A stretch of 64,000 nucleotides of DNA from Neochlamydia sp. AcF84 (lineage in GTDB: Bacteria > Chlamydiota > Chlamydiia > Chlamydiales > Parachlamydiaceae), in NCBI RefSeq assembly GCF_011087585.1, contig NZ_VJOT01000021.1, forward strand, positions 102,532-166,531, written 5' to 3'. This document shows, piece by piece, positions 1 to 9,572 of the stretch (position 1 is its first letter; the number at the start of each line of letters is the position of its first letter). Made by a program: the position numbers and the translations under genes. The notes beneath the pieces are model-generated. The model did no database searches and was not told the origin of the DNA. It saw only the letters and a list, made by a program, of their open reading frames with translations.

Positions 1-363
1 TGCATTAAGCTTAGTAGGATAACAATGTACCTAATAATTCACCCTTTCTTGCTATCTTCCGATAACTCCTAAGCTTAATCAGTCAAAAAACTTATGTTCT
101 TATTTGCTTAGTCACTTTTAATCTAATCGTTCCTACCAGCGTTACACTGAGTTAGAAAAGCAGGTTGTAACTCATTAAAAAAATATTTGGTTACACGAAA
201 AGAAAATAGAAAACTTACAAACTGTCTTCTACGTCAATTACGTAAACATTTGATTAAAAGTAAGTTGAAAATTTTTTTTTGCCCCCATATCAACACGAAT
301 TTTTTGTTGACAACTTGTTGGGAGAAAGCTGAATATTAATTTATGAAATCATAGAGATAGATC
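1..363. other. Intergenic region at window start
   Basis: AT-rich stretch with no convincing gene. A TTGACA hexamer at 307-312 could be a -35 box for the following genes, but the best -10 match near 331-336 (GAATAT) is weak. The real 5' context lies outside the window. Confidence 0.4.
307..336 (+). promoter_or_regulatory. Possible sigma-70-type promoter upstream of the GTPase cluster
   Basis: A perfect TTGACA (307-312) is followed after 18 bases by GAATAT (331-336), which matches TATAAT at three positions. It lies just ahead of the ORF at 364 and about 590 bases ahead of the GTPase gene. This is a pattern match only. Confidence 0.25.
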
Positions 364-894
364 ATGAAAATGATTCAGGCTATCCTAGCAAGTGACTTTA
401 ATCACGTGAGCTATTCTATAGAGCCACTTGCTAAAAATTTACTTGATAAACCCGCTTTCTCTCTAGTGGAAAGAAAGAAAGCGTGGTTTATACTATTTCT
501 TATAAACCATTTTTCTCTCTTTATAGATAAGAAAAAAAATAGCAAAGTATCTTGCTTTTCTTATAGCCAGAACGAAAATAAAGCTTTCTACCATGTTCCT
601 TATTGTTTTTCCTTTTCTAAATTTTATTTTATTTGGAAAGTAATAAACTATTATTTCCATCATAAAACTTCTCTATTTGCTCAGACAGTTTTTATCCTAA
701 CTAGGAGCACATTCCATGCTTTTCTAAAGTTTATGTCTAAGCTAAAGTTGTTAAAAAGAAGAGATGTAAGGTTAATTAGGCAAAGTACTTATTTGTCTAC
801 ATGCTTTCACCTTACCATCTTGCGGCCTCCAAAAAATAAAAAAATTATACAAGGCGTATGTATGTTTAAAAATAGACACAATAATACTGCCTAG
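364..894 (+). CDS. Hypothetical protein, 176 aa (doubtful)
   Basis: An uninterrupted frame of 176 codons, rich in Phe, Lys, Tyr and Ser, with no recognisable domain, signal peptide or regular membrane segment. The start is preceded by only a weak GAGATAG ribosome-binding site. It ends about 30 bases before the GTPase gene and could be its leader gene, a decayed gene, or a chance frame in AT-rich DNA. The scattered aromatic residues and lack of a normal hydrophobic/charged pattern argue against a well-folded protein. Not recognised. Confidence 0.3.
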   Translation: MKMIQAILASDFNHVSYSIEPLAKNLLDKPAFSLVERKKAWFILFLINHFSLFIDKKKNSKVSCFSYSQNENKAFYHVPYCFSFSKFYFIWKVINYYFHHKTSLFAQTVFILTRSTFHAFLKFMSKLKLLKRRDVRLIRQSTYLSTCFHLTILRPPKNKKIIQGVCMFKNRHNNTA

Positions 895-923
895 GAGAAA
901 AAAGTTACAAAAAGGGGTAGCAT

Positions 924-3900
924 ATGACAATTAATCAAAATTGTTTAACAGGACAAAATGATTTTTACCACACACTTGTAGGTAAAAAGCAAGTTAAGGA
1001 AAATACTTTTAAGACCGAAGCAGCACTTGGCTACGGAAAAGCGGCTTTAGTGAGTAAGCTAGCAAAAAGCAGTTTAGATACTCCAAATGCTAGTAGGCAA
1101 AATAAAATAAAAGGGAAAAATTGGGTTCAGAGATTACCAGCAACCAATGGCCAGATGGTTGAATTTACGTATGGGGATAAGAAGGAGATCGTCATGGCTT
1201 ACATTTTACCTGGTAAGAATGGTAAGTCTATTTATATTTATCCAGAGAACCTTCCTAAAGAGCTAAAAATTATTCAAAGTGTCGAAACATTTTTTAGTTT
1301 TTTTAAAAATGTGAGCGTAAGAATTGCCGAGCTAAGCAAAGATGAATATAAGCTTTATGTAAGCGGTAAATTGTTAGGAGGCATAGTAATTGGTTCTGAA
1401 GATACTACTTCTCCCAATTCTTACCAAAAGGCCTTAGGAAACTTTAACACTCATCTCCTTGACTTAGCCAATCCTCTTCTCTTAAAAGATGTAAAGGAAA
1501 AATTGGCGCAAATTTCCCAGGATGTCATAGATTCCAATGAAGGCATTGAAAATCATTTTTCCCATTTGTTTTTACCTCAAGATACACTGCATTTCCTTCA
1601 ACAATTTAGTACGCAGATAATAGCTTGGGCCACTTCACAACCAGACCAAACTTCTGCAATCGTTCAACATGTCAAAAATGATTTAAGCCAATTAGCTAAA
1701 CAAAAAAGAGAAGAGGAATATCCCCTATGGAAGCCTTTGGTTATTTTATTTAATCTTTCTCAAATTAGAGGATTAACAAACGATAAGATTAAGCAAATTA
1801 TCCATTGTATTAATCAAGGAAGGGTGGAGGCGTTACGAAACCTAGTCAGCAGTATACTAGAGAGTAACCATGTAGAAGAAGATGCTATTAATAAGCAATT
1901 AAGAAAAGAAGGTAAATACAAGGACATTAAAACACTGCTAGGCCAAGTGATTAAGAAAAAACCTCAGCCAAAAGATGGCATTGTCACCCACTGGCATAAA
2001 GGCTGTGACTTTTTTGTTAATAAAACTTTTTCTTTAACTGATCCCAATACAGAAGAGCTTTACACCGGGAGCATTGTGAAATGTTTGCGGGAAGAAAGCG
2101 ATCATAGCCTTATTTTTCATTTGCACGATCAGTCTAAAGTCCACATTACATCCAATACTTATAGAGTAAAAATAATAAACGAGCCCCGTTATAAATTGTG
2201 GACAGCTCTGTACAACAACCTTTTATCAAACCAAGAGATTTTTAAAGTTGAGTGCGCACCTGAACGACGAAAAGAGATTTGCCTCCAGCCAGGGTTTTAT
2301 TTTATTAGCTCTTCCAAGAGCGAGAATGGCGGGTTTTTCTCTTCAAGTAGCTCGATAAGCATAGATCTAAGAGATGCGCTAACAAAGAAGCAAAAATATA
2401 TTCTTCGTAATTATTATGATCGAGAGGATATTTCTAAAATTGAAATCTTTCAGTGGAAGGGTCCGAGGAAAGGATACATTGCATTAAAAACATATACATC
2501 TTCAGAGTTGAATAGAATATATACTGTGAGGAGGAGAATAGAGAAAACTATCTCAGGCATTAATTCAACGAATGCTGATAAGCAGGTTCGTATTAAAGAT
2601 GAAAAAGATGAAAATAAGATTAAATTATTTCACTTTAATCAACTTAAAGAACAAACCGAGGCTCTGCGTGCAGAGCTTAAAGGCCAATCCGATCTCCTAG
2701 AGCGATTGATCGACAATTTAGTCTCTCACCAACTCACTAAAGTGGATTGGCATCTGCTGGCTTCCCAGAAACAAGATTTAGCCGATCGCTTAACAAGCCT
2801 ATCTAAAAAATATGCTCAGGATTTAAAAATAACCTATCGACCCGAAGATATTTTGAAGAAATTAGTAGAGGAGGCTAACTATGCTTCTCTTATAGAAAAA
2901 GAGAAAAGTGTAGTCGTTTCTAAGACCATGGAATTATTACAGGAAGCCTATCAACATATCAAGAAGATAAAAAATAAGGATGCCATCTTTTTTGTAGGGA
3001 ATACAGGCTCTGGCAAAAGTACGGCTGTTAGCTATTTTTTGGGTGCTGAGATGGAATCTTTTCCAAATCGTGTCGGTGATAAGGTGGTGCGCGTCAAGAA
3101 GAGCGAAGAAGCAGAAGAAACATACCCTACTATTGGGCAATCCTTAGGTGAATCTGAAACGCTTTATACCCAAAGTTATGCACTTCAAGGCTCTTCCCTT
3201 ATGCTCGCCGATTGCCCAGGGTTTAATGATACGCGGGGAGAAGATTATGAGATTTGTAGTAATCTAAGCATTGATCAGGCAGTGCAAGTAGCTAAGCAGA
3301 TTAAAGCCATTGTTCTAGTCGTACCTATCCATGCTTTTTTAACCGATCGAGCCAATGCGATTATTGACCTTATTGATACGGTCAAAGAGAGGTTTCCTCA
3401 TCTTTTTAACTCGGATAAGCTCGAAGATAATTCTCGTGTTTATTTATTGATTACCAAGCAGGCGCAAGTGTTACCGGAAACAGTGGATAAACTTGTAGAT
3501 GGCACTCGAATTAACGAGCTTTTTAAGGAAACTCAAAGAAAAATTGAATCTCTCCTAGAAAGCCAAGAAGCTGGGGAGGAGATAGATGACTTTGAATTAG
3601 AAGGGGTGCAAAGGAGAGGTAATATCTGGAAAGTGATCAAGCACATGCAAGAGAATAAGCAAGTCGACTTTATCGACGTAGAGGATGATTGTGAGAGGAC
3701 AAAAATATTGAAAAAATATGAGCGAACATCGCAAAGGATTGCTAAAGATCAATATGTACCCGCTATGCAAGGAAGAGACATGCGGATGAAATTTGGCAAA
3801 TGTATCGAAATGTCCACAGATACTTGGACTCATCATATCTTTACGCCTTATTTGCAAGTCCTTCCTCAAGCTATTCAATCATCAAAAAAAGAAATTAAAG

Positions 3901-5270
3901 AAAGAGAGAAGCAACTAGAAGAGCTGCAAGAGGAGATAAAAGATAGGCAGGCTAGCGTAGAGCAATTGCGTGTTTACCAGCAAACGATAGAAGAGACAAT
4001 CAAGCATTTGGAAAGAGTGCAAAGCAATCCTACTGGATTGGATGCTGCGTTGCAAGCTGATCTACAAAGGCGTGTTAGCGAATGCTCGTCTAAACATTTA
4101 TCTGAATTAGAAGATATGATTTCGAATTATAAGAAAAAGATCCAAAACGCTAATAAACATTTGCAAACAATGGAAAGCAAGATTGAAAGCCTTTCAGAGT
4201 CAATCCGAACTAAGGAAAAGTTAATAGCCCAATTAAATAAGGATATGCAAAACCTCTCCACCGGTTCACGTATTGAACAGCTGTGGAAATCAGCTTCGCA
4301 TCCTGAGGAGAATATAACTCTTCAATCTCTAAAACCTGGAGCTAGGGAAAATGCCTTTCGGGAAATACGTGAGTTTCGAACAGATGAAATTACTAAGATC
4401 AGGGAGGTAAAAGCTAAAAATTACAGAGGCGTTATGACACATACAGTACTGATTGAAAAAGAGTTTAAACTTGTACCTACTGATGAGAGGATGAGAAAGG
4501 CATTCGAACAGTCAGGGATAGGTGGTAATTATATAGCTACCGTGGAAGGTGAAAGGTATGACCTAGATTTAGGAAGAAAAGCCTCACCGAATGGAAAAAA
4601 AATTATGTATGGCTTTATAACTCATTGGAGAGGCGATGTACTTCCTTGGTTTAAAATTTCTCATAGTATTCCTAACATTGATTACAATGAGGCGACAATC
4701 ATTAATAAGGAGGGGCAGAAAAAACTTCTAGAGCAGGAAGTAGTGAGATTGAGATTAGATCGAGATGGCGGGGGAACAATAATAGGTAAAAACCAACTAA
4801 AACAACAATTAGAGAATGATATTCAACAACTTGAAACTAGCCTTTCGCATCTCCACAATGAAATGAAACAATCACGTGATCGCTTGGCCTTGGCTCAAAT
4901 AGGCGAGATGCTGAAAGCTCAAAAAAAGGAGTTAGAAAATACAAGCAAAAAGATACAAAAGTTAGAAGACCACAAGGAGATAGAAGATAAAATAAAGGCT
5001 CTTGAAAGAGAAAAAGAAACAGAAGAAAAGAAACTTCAAGCGACCGAAAAACGAAAAAGAAACCTTGCCATCATCATCCAAACTCATAAAGAGACAGCAA
5101 AGCTTTTAAGGGAATTTTCAGCACTTGTTGTCGGTCAGTATATGGGAAGGGAGGAAAGCAACCAGCGAAACGAAATGGTAGAGGCATGTCGAAAGTTTAT
5201 AATAACTTATGATAGCAATATTATAAAATTAGAACAGCAATGCCACAATGATCTAAGCTTTGCTAAATAA
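924..5270 (+). CDS. Large P-loop GTPase-like protein with coiled coils, 1448 aa
   Basis: Residues 1-650 match no family I know. A GTPase-like core follows: Walker A/G1 GNTGSGKST at 692-700, a G3-type DCPGF at 763-767 followed by NDTRGEDYE, and a G4-like ITK at 843-845 that lacks the usual Asp three residues on (TKQA, not TKxD). This layout recalls AIG1/GIMAP- and septin-like GTPases, so nucleotide binding is likely but base specificity is uncertain. Residues about 980-1130 and 1250-1410 are Glu/Lys/Gln-rich heptad-like coiled coils, suggesting oligomerisation. No signal peptide is seen. A ribosome-binding site AAAAGGGG precedes the ATG. It sits 40 bases ahead of two mutually related genes on the same strand, suggesting one operon. 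The cellular role is unknown; a membrane-remodelling or host-interacting GTPase is inference. Confidence 0.8.
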   Translation: MTINQNCLTGQNDFYHTLVGKKQVKENTFKTEAALGYGKAALVSKLAKSSLDTPNASRQNKIKGKNWVQRLPATNGQMVEFTYGDKKEIVMAYILPGKNGKSIYIYPENLPKELKIIQSVETFFSFFKNVSVRIAELSKDEYKLYVSGKLLGGIVIGSEDTTSPNSYQKALGNFNTHLLDLANPLLLKDVKEKLAQISQDVIDSNEGIENHFSHLFLPQDTLHFLQQFSTQIIAWATSQPDQTSAIVQHVKNDLSQLAKQKREEEYPLWKPLVILFNLSQIRGLTNDKIKQIIHCINQGRVEALRNLVSSILESNHVEEDAINKQLRKEGKYKDIKTLLGQVIKKKPQPKDGIVTHWHKGCDFFVNKTFSLTDPNTEELYTGSIVKCLREESDHSLIFHLHDQSKVHITSNTYRVKIINEPRYKLWTALYNNLLSNQEIFKVECAPERRKEICLQPGFYFISSSKSENGGFFSSSSSISIDLRDALTKKQKYILRNYYDREDISKIEIFQWKGPRKGYIALKTYTSSELNRIYTVRRRIEKTISGINSTNADKQVRIKDEKDENKIKLFHFNQLKEQTEALRAELKGQSDLLERLIDNLVSHQLTKVDWHLLASQKQDLADRLTSLSKKYAQDLKITYRPEDILKKLVEEANYASLIEKEKSVVVSKTMELLQEAYQHIKKIKNKDAIFFVGNTGSGKSTAVSYFLGAEMESFPNRVGDKVVRVKKSEEAEETYPTIGQSLGESETLYTQSYALQGSSLMLADCPGFNDTRGEDYEICSNLSIDQAVQVAKQIKAIVLVVPIHAFLTDRANAIIDLIDTVKERFPHLFNSDKLEDNSRVYLLITKQAQVLPETVDKLVDGTRINELFKETQRKIESLLESQEAGEEIDDFELEGVQRRGNIWKVIKHMQENKQVDFIDVEDDCERTKILKKYERTSQRIAKDQYVPAMQGRDMRMKFGKCIEMSTDTWTHHIFTPYLQVLPQAIQSSKKEIKEREKQLEELQEEIKDRQASVEQLRVYQQTIEETIKHLERVQSNPTGLDAALQADLQRRVSECSSKHLSELEDMISNYKKKIQNANKHLQTMESKIESLSESIRTKEKLIAQLNKDMQNLSTGSRIEQLWKSASHPEENITLQSLKPGARENAFREIREFRTDEITKIREVKAKNYRGVMTHTVLIEKEFKLVPTDERMRKAFEQSGIGGNYIATVEGERYDLDLGRKASPNGKKIMYGFITHWRGDVLPWFKISHSIPNIDYNEATIINKEGQKKLLEQEVVRLRLDRDGGGTIIGKNQLKQQLENDIQQLETSLSHLHNEMKQSRDRLALAQIGEMLKAQKKELENTSKKIQKLEDHKEIEDKIKALEREKETEEKKLQATEKRKRNLAIIIQTHKETAKLLREFSALVVGQYMGREESNQRNEMVEACRKFIITYDSNIIKLEQQCHNDLSFAK

Positions 5271-5310
5271 AAAAACAAAACAAAATGCAAAAGTTTAAGG
5301 AGGATTAAGT

Positions 5311-7245
5311 ATGCAAATTATTAATTTTAATGCATCACCTGACAAGACAGCCATGCCCGTTTTTTACGAACCTAACAATGTCGCGCCTTCAACCGCCAGT
5401 ATCATTACCAATCTTGGCTTAGCTTCTTTAGTCGATTTTAATGAAGTGAGTCTTAGCACGTATGAGTCTTTGCTAAATGATAAAAGAATTGAGGTATTAT
5501 ACAATCATCAAACTGGCCTATCTGCTATTATTCATTTTTTAGATTCTCAGGGTAATGTTATAAGTAAAAGTCTACCGCTTCCCTTAAAAGGCATGCCAAC
5601 AGAACTAGCAGAACTAACTGCTCAGAAGGATGTTAGCCAAATTAAGCGCTTTTTTGAAAATACACATCTAATTGCGGAAAAAGGTTTAGAGGGAAGCTAC
5701 GCTTATATATCAGTCCATGTCAGTGGCAGGGGAGGCGGAAACGGAAAAATCCCCTTCCAACCGGGTCTTGCCCTGGGCTCTGTCGTTAGGTGCGATACGT
5801 TGATAAAAATGGAAGAATATGCGCAAAAAATGGCAAACGAGGAAGCTATGATGGAGCAAATCACGTCTGCTGAACAAAGAATTGAAATATTAAATGCTAA
5901 AATTAAAGCTAGACAGGGCGTAGCAGGCTATGGCAAAGCTACGGCGACTCTCATCTCCTGTTGGAACACACAGATAAACGCGGCAACAAACCTTATAGCG
6001 GCGCTAAGTGATAAGCTGGTAAAGAGCACAAGCGGCGAGATTCCTGTATTTGAAAATTTTTATCAGGGCGTTGAATCTCCTATAGATATGGCTAGATCTC
6101 AGATGGAAGTGCAGCCACGAGGTTTTGACAGCCTTCACTACAGTTCCCAATACATCGACATGAGGGAAGAGCTTTCTGAGATTCATGATAGAATTACTCA
6201 TAGCTCTAGTGCTACCAGCGCCTCAGCAGGTGGGGGATGGCTGCTGTTTGGTGGCAGCGCCTCTCTTGCTGCGTCTAACGCAACTTCTGAACGCTTGGCT
6301 CAAATCAAAAAGGAAAATATAGCTGAAGGGGTGTTAGTGATCAACGCTTTGGCTACCACTCGTCATGTGCGCTGCTTTACTGATCTTCAATATGATAAAA
6401 GAAAGCTACAAGCCATTCTGAATGCTATGCGTGGAAGCAACAAAGATGAGCTTAAGAGATATGGAATTTCAACGCGCGACAATGATACCAAGGAAATTTA
6501 TTTATTAACAGAAGCGGTATTAGGCGGCTCATTTACAGCTCTTGTGACTTTCTTAAATGAGTCAAAAATGAATAGGAGATTGGATAAATACACCCATGAG
6601 CATGAAATTAGCACTGTCGTAAGGGGTGGAGTAAACTTCGTGGATTGGGGAGTATCGGCAGGCTACTCCAATGCCAGCCAATATGGAACCCAAACGGAAG
6701 ATGATGTATTAAGAAACGTAGCAGGCACAAAAGTAACTATCGAGATTATTTCACAAGGTGCTATGCCTGTTTTTGCACGGGAAATTATTGAACGTGAAAT
6801 TATGAAACATTTGGAGCTCAATCCTTCGAAATTTGAACTCACCAAAAAAGATGAAGGAGATGCAGAAATAATGGCTACTGGTAAGGAGAAAGAAAAAGCC
6901 ATGGTTGTCTATAAGCGTCGAATGAAAATGGAAAATGCCCAGGTCGCAGTGATGAATACTTATCGAGGTCTAACTTCCACAAAAGAGAAACAAAATATTC
7001 ATTCTGCTCAAAGTGTCATGGAAGCTTACGAGAATTTTGCTACCCAAATGACAACTGATCCTGACTGCGGAATACCTATTGGATTTAACTATCAGAAATT
7101 GAACCAAGAAGAAATTAAAGAGATTTTAGAGCAACTCAGCTCTCCTGCTAAGGAGGCAGAGCAAAACAAGCCAAATGAAGGTCAAGCATCCCAGGAACCT
7201 GAAAAAGATACAAAAGGAAAGCAAAGTGAAGGCCAAGCATCTTAA
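5311..7245 (+). CDS. Hypothetical protein of the GTPase cluster, 644 aa
   Basis: Strong Shine-Dalgarno AAGGAGG before the ATG. I do not recognise the family. Visible parts: an N-terminal domain (1-140); a PGLALGS block at 151-157; a helical segment around 170-240; a Gly/Ala/Ser-rich hydrophobic stretch at about 300-325 (AGGGWLLFGGSAS) that could contact membrane; YLLTEAVLGG near 397; a beta-like Gly-rich segment at 430-455; SQGAMPVFAREI near 480; PIGFNY near 589; and a low-complexity Glu/Lys/Gln/Ser tail after 605. The PGLALGS, LTEAVLG, ISQGA and PIGF blocks recur in the same order in the next gene, so the two are paralogues. It lies 40 bases after the GTPase gene. A pore-forming or membrane-associated role is only a guess from the glycine-rich segment. 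Confidence 0.75.
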   Translation: MQIINFNASPDKTAMPVFYEPNNVAPSTASIITNLGLASLVDFNEVSLSTYESLLNDKRIEVLYNHQTGLSAIIHFLDSQGNVISKSLPLPLKGMPTELAELTAQKDVSQIKRFFENTHLIAEKGLEGSYAYISVHVSGRGGGNGKIPFQPGLALGSVVRCDTLIKMEEYAQKMANEEAMMEQITSAEQRIEILNAKIKARQGVAGYGKATATLISCWNTQINAATNLIAALSDKLVKSTSGEIPVFENFYQGVESPIDMARSQMEVQPRGFDSLHYSSQYIDMREELSEIHDRITHSSSATSASAGGGWLLFGGSASLAASNATSERLAQIKKENIAEGVLVINALATTRHVRCFTDLQYDKRKLQAILNAMRGSNKDELKRYGISTRDNDTKEIYLLTEAVLGGSFTALVTFLNESKMNRRLDKYTHEHEISTVVRGGVNFVDWGVSAGYSNASQYGTQTEDDVLRNVAGTKVTIEIISQGAMPVFAREIIEREIMKHLELNPSKFELTKKDEGDAEIMATGKEKEKAMVVYKRRMKMENAQVAVMNTYRGLTSTKEKQNIHSAQSVMEAYENFATQMTTDPDCGIPIGFNYQKLNQEEIKEILEQLSSPAKEAEQNKPNEGQASQEPEKDTKGKQSEGQAS

Positions 7246-7282
7246 GGAACCTACATAAGCTCAATAAATTTTAATCTTTCTG

Positions 7283-7299
7283 GCGGCCAACTTGGCCGC
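7283..7299 (+). other. GC-rich intercistronic hairpin
   Basis: GCGGCC (7283-7288) and GGCCGC (7294-7299) form a 6-bp GC stem around a 5-base loop between the two paralogous genes. No T-tract follows, so it is more likely an mRNA-processing or attenuation element than a full terminator. Confidence 0.3.
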
Positions 7300-7341
7300 A
7301 TTAAATTAACTTAAAATTTAAAGAAACCAAGGGAGTCTTAT

Positions 7342-8352
7342 ATGAGTGCTATCATGAGTCAAAGAGATGTATTGCCTATGCACCCAGGCTATGCACTTGG
7401 AAGTATTATTAAGAAAAAGGATTTTTTATTACCTCTGCAGAATAAAGTCCGTTTAAACTTAGAAGAAGAACTTGAGAGGGCAAATATTGAAAAAATTGAG
7501 ATGACAGCCTCTTCCTCTTATAGACAAGCTAGTAAAGAAGAGCAACAAACAAGGTTAAACATTGTAATCGCCAAGGCAAATAAAATTAAAAAAGACTATA
7601 CAGAGGTGTGCAGCGAAATAAGTAAATTGTATGAGTCGCGGCGCTTCTTTTCCATTGAAGAAATGCTTCCTATTGATCCTACTTATTCTAAAGTCAAGAT
7701 TGAAGAGCGTTCTTTCCCCTCAGAAAAAATGTCGCACCTTGTTTTTAGAAAGACAGATGCAGGTACAGATTTGCATAAAAAAATAGAAGTGTTTGTTTCC
7801 CAATTGTTTTCTCAGGATGCTCCCTCCAGTCTTCTCTCCTCTAGTATGTTAGGAGCTGTAACGAGCAGCATAGAAAATATGCTAGAGACAGAAAGTCAAA
7901 TCTATTTGGTGGGCTCTTTTATTACTTTGCCGCGGGTCCGAGTTATGGATCCTATCGTACTTAGAAGAAATGCTACGATTAGCAATACGCTAAAAGAACA
8001 AGCCGGGGATTATTATGTATTAACTGAGGCTGTCTTAGGAGCGGTCTTTTTAGGTTGTGGAAAGCATGTGTCAGGAGGTGAACAAGGTGATACGCAAGCG
8101 GTTAAGGAGAAAAAATCCTTAATGTCTGGTATCTATACGGTTTCATATATTAGCCAAGGAGCTATTCCTCGGCCGGGTAAAGAGGCGGAAGATGTAAACA
8201 TGTGGAACATATATGCCCAGTGGAAGCAAGTACTACAAGAGGATCCTTTAAGTGGATATCCTATTGGATTTAAGTTTAGAGAGCTGCAAGATGTGTTAAG
8301 AGAAAATAAAATTTCTATAAGCAGAGAAGGTGAAGCTGAAACTATTATCTAG
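7342..8352 (+). CDS. Shorter paralogue of the preceding protein, 336 aa
   Basis: Preceded by AGGGAG at suitable spacing. It shares ordered blocks with the 644-residue neighbour: PGYALGS at 15-21, YVLTEAVLG at 225-233, ISQGAIP at 270-276 and PIGFKF at about 307-312. The long N-terminal domain and the Lys/Glu-rich tail of the neighbour are absent, so this looks like a reduced version or partner subunit. Residues 35-110 are helical and charged. No signal peptide, membrane helix or known catalytic motif is evident. Position and orientation suggest co-transcription with the GTPase, though the hairpin and 96-base gap may lower its expression. Function unknown. Confidence 0.75.
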   Translation: MSAIMSQRDVLPMHPGYALGSIIKKKDFLLPLQNKVRLNLEEELERANIEKIEMTASSSYRQASKEEQQTRLNIVIAKANKIKKDYTEVCSEISKLYESRRFFSIEEMLPIDPTYSKVKIEERSFPSEKMSHLVFRKTDAGTDLHKKIEVFVSQLFSQDAPSSLLSSSMLGAVTSSIENMLETESQIYLVGSFITLPRVRVMDPIVLRRNATISNTLKEQAGDYYVLTEAVLGAVFLGCGKHVSGGEQGDTQAVKEKKSLMSGIYTVSYISQGAIPRPGKEAEDVNMWNIYAQWKQVLQEDPLSGYPIGFKFRELQDVLRENKISISREGEAETII

Positions 8353-9151
8353 TTTTTCGTTAAGCGCCAATCTAGAGCTATTGGCAGGCTAAATGTTGGT
8401 GTTGTTGCTTTTTCCACTAGAGGATAGGAGCATGTAAGGGAAGGATAAAGGTTTTAAACAGGCCCTAAAGGTGCATGAACTGACAGACAAGGATTAACTG
8501 GCAGGTAAGTTAGGACTGCCAGCTTTAATGTTAATTTGTAATGGATAGGACTTAATCTGACACCTGTGATAAAAATAAAGGAAACACGATTCAAAATTAT
8601 AGGCGATCGTTAGGCATAGGTGCAAAAAATTTTGGTAGGGTTCAATCTAATCGCAGGAATTTATAATTTAGATTTGATTGGATGGATTTTGAGAGAGGTT
8701 TATTGAGAAGGCTCTTCTTAGATTATCATGCGTATCCGCCGAAAGATCTTTTCCCCTTCCTTTAATTTCTTTTGCTACGACATGGCCTTTTTGAGCCGCC
8801 TTTCCTGCCTAACAAGCTTGCTAGCGACAATCTCTATTGCTGCGGTAAAAGCTCTTTTCTACTTTCTTGAGATGCCTTAATGCGATAAATTCACTATTTT
8901 CCCATACTCCCATCATCTGCCAGTCTCATAAATGTGGACAGGCTGTTTGTTATAGAGGAAAATTGTAGGGAAGGAGCCTTATTGGCATTCTAGGTGGTTT
9001 GAAAGATAGCTTTTAATTTTTTAAAACATAGGCACCATTTTCTTATGTTTTTTTGAAAGCTTAAAATAGGCTTCCTTCCTTTTTTTTCTTTATTGCTTCA
9101 TGTTGACAGGCGTTATGCATTGAACATTGAAAGATTGATTGCTTTTTAAGT
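8353..9151. other. Gene-poor region of about 800 bases
   Basis: No convincing intact gene. On the minus strand 8668-8808 is an open stretch of about 46 codons with coding-like composition (it includes KGHVVAKEIKGRGKDLS), bounded by in-frame stops and lacking a start; it may be the tail of a decayed gene. The rest is AT-rich and unassigned. Confidence 0.4.
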
Positions 9152-9484
9152 TTATTCGCTGACAGGGCCTGTGAATAGCATTAATACTGCCACTCCAGCT
9201 AAGATAAGAGCTGTCCCTAATAGATGCATCAGGGAAAAAGCTTCGTTAAAAAAATAAACACCAATCAAAATAATGCTTACAATCCCTAATCCTGACCAGA
9301 TGGCATAAACCACGCCGACAGGTAAGGTTTTAAGAGCAATGGAGAGGGACCAAAAAGTAAGCCCATAGCCCACTAATACTACTAGTGAAGGAAAAAGCTT
9401 AGTCATCCCATAAGAGGCTTTTAATGCACTGGTCCCTACAACTTCGCCGGCTATGGCCATTAAAAGATAAAGATATGCTTCCAT
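9152..9484 (-). CDS. SMR-family small multidrug efflux protein
   Basis: A 110-residue protein with four predicted membrane helices, the usual size of EmrE/QacE proteins. The key residues match EmrE numbering: Glu14 (AGEVVG), the proton/cation-binding residue; Tyr40; Tyr60 and Trp63 in VVYAIWSGLG. The family forms antiparallel dimers in the inner membrane and exchanges protons for cationic compounds or guanidinium-type substrates. The YAIWSG motif fits the EmrE/Qac side better, but substrate cannot be fixed from sequence. It stands alone, divergent from the SDR gene. Confidence 0.92.
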   Translation of the reverse strand: MEAYLYLLMAIAGEVVGTSALKASYGMTKLFPSLVVLVGYGLTFWSLSIALKTLPVGVVYAIWSGLGIVSIILIGVYFFNEAFSLMHLLGTALILAGVAVLMLFTGPVSE

Positions 9485-9572
9485 AAAGACCCCGTTTAGG
9501 GGTACGATAAATCAAATACGATATAAAAGTAAATGGCGCTCAATAATAAATTTGCCATTCATAAGGAAGGCG

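Noticed and set aside
9552..9572. TTG start for the SDR gene
   Set aside because: The ribosome-binding site AAGGAAGG lies downstream of it and directly before the ATG at 9573.
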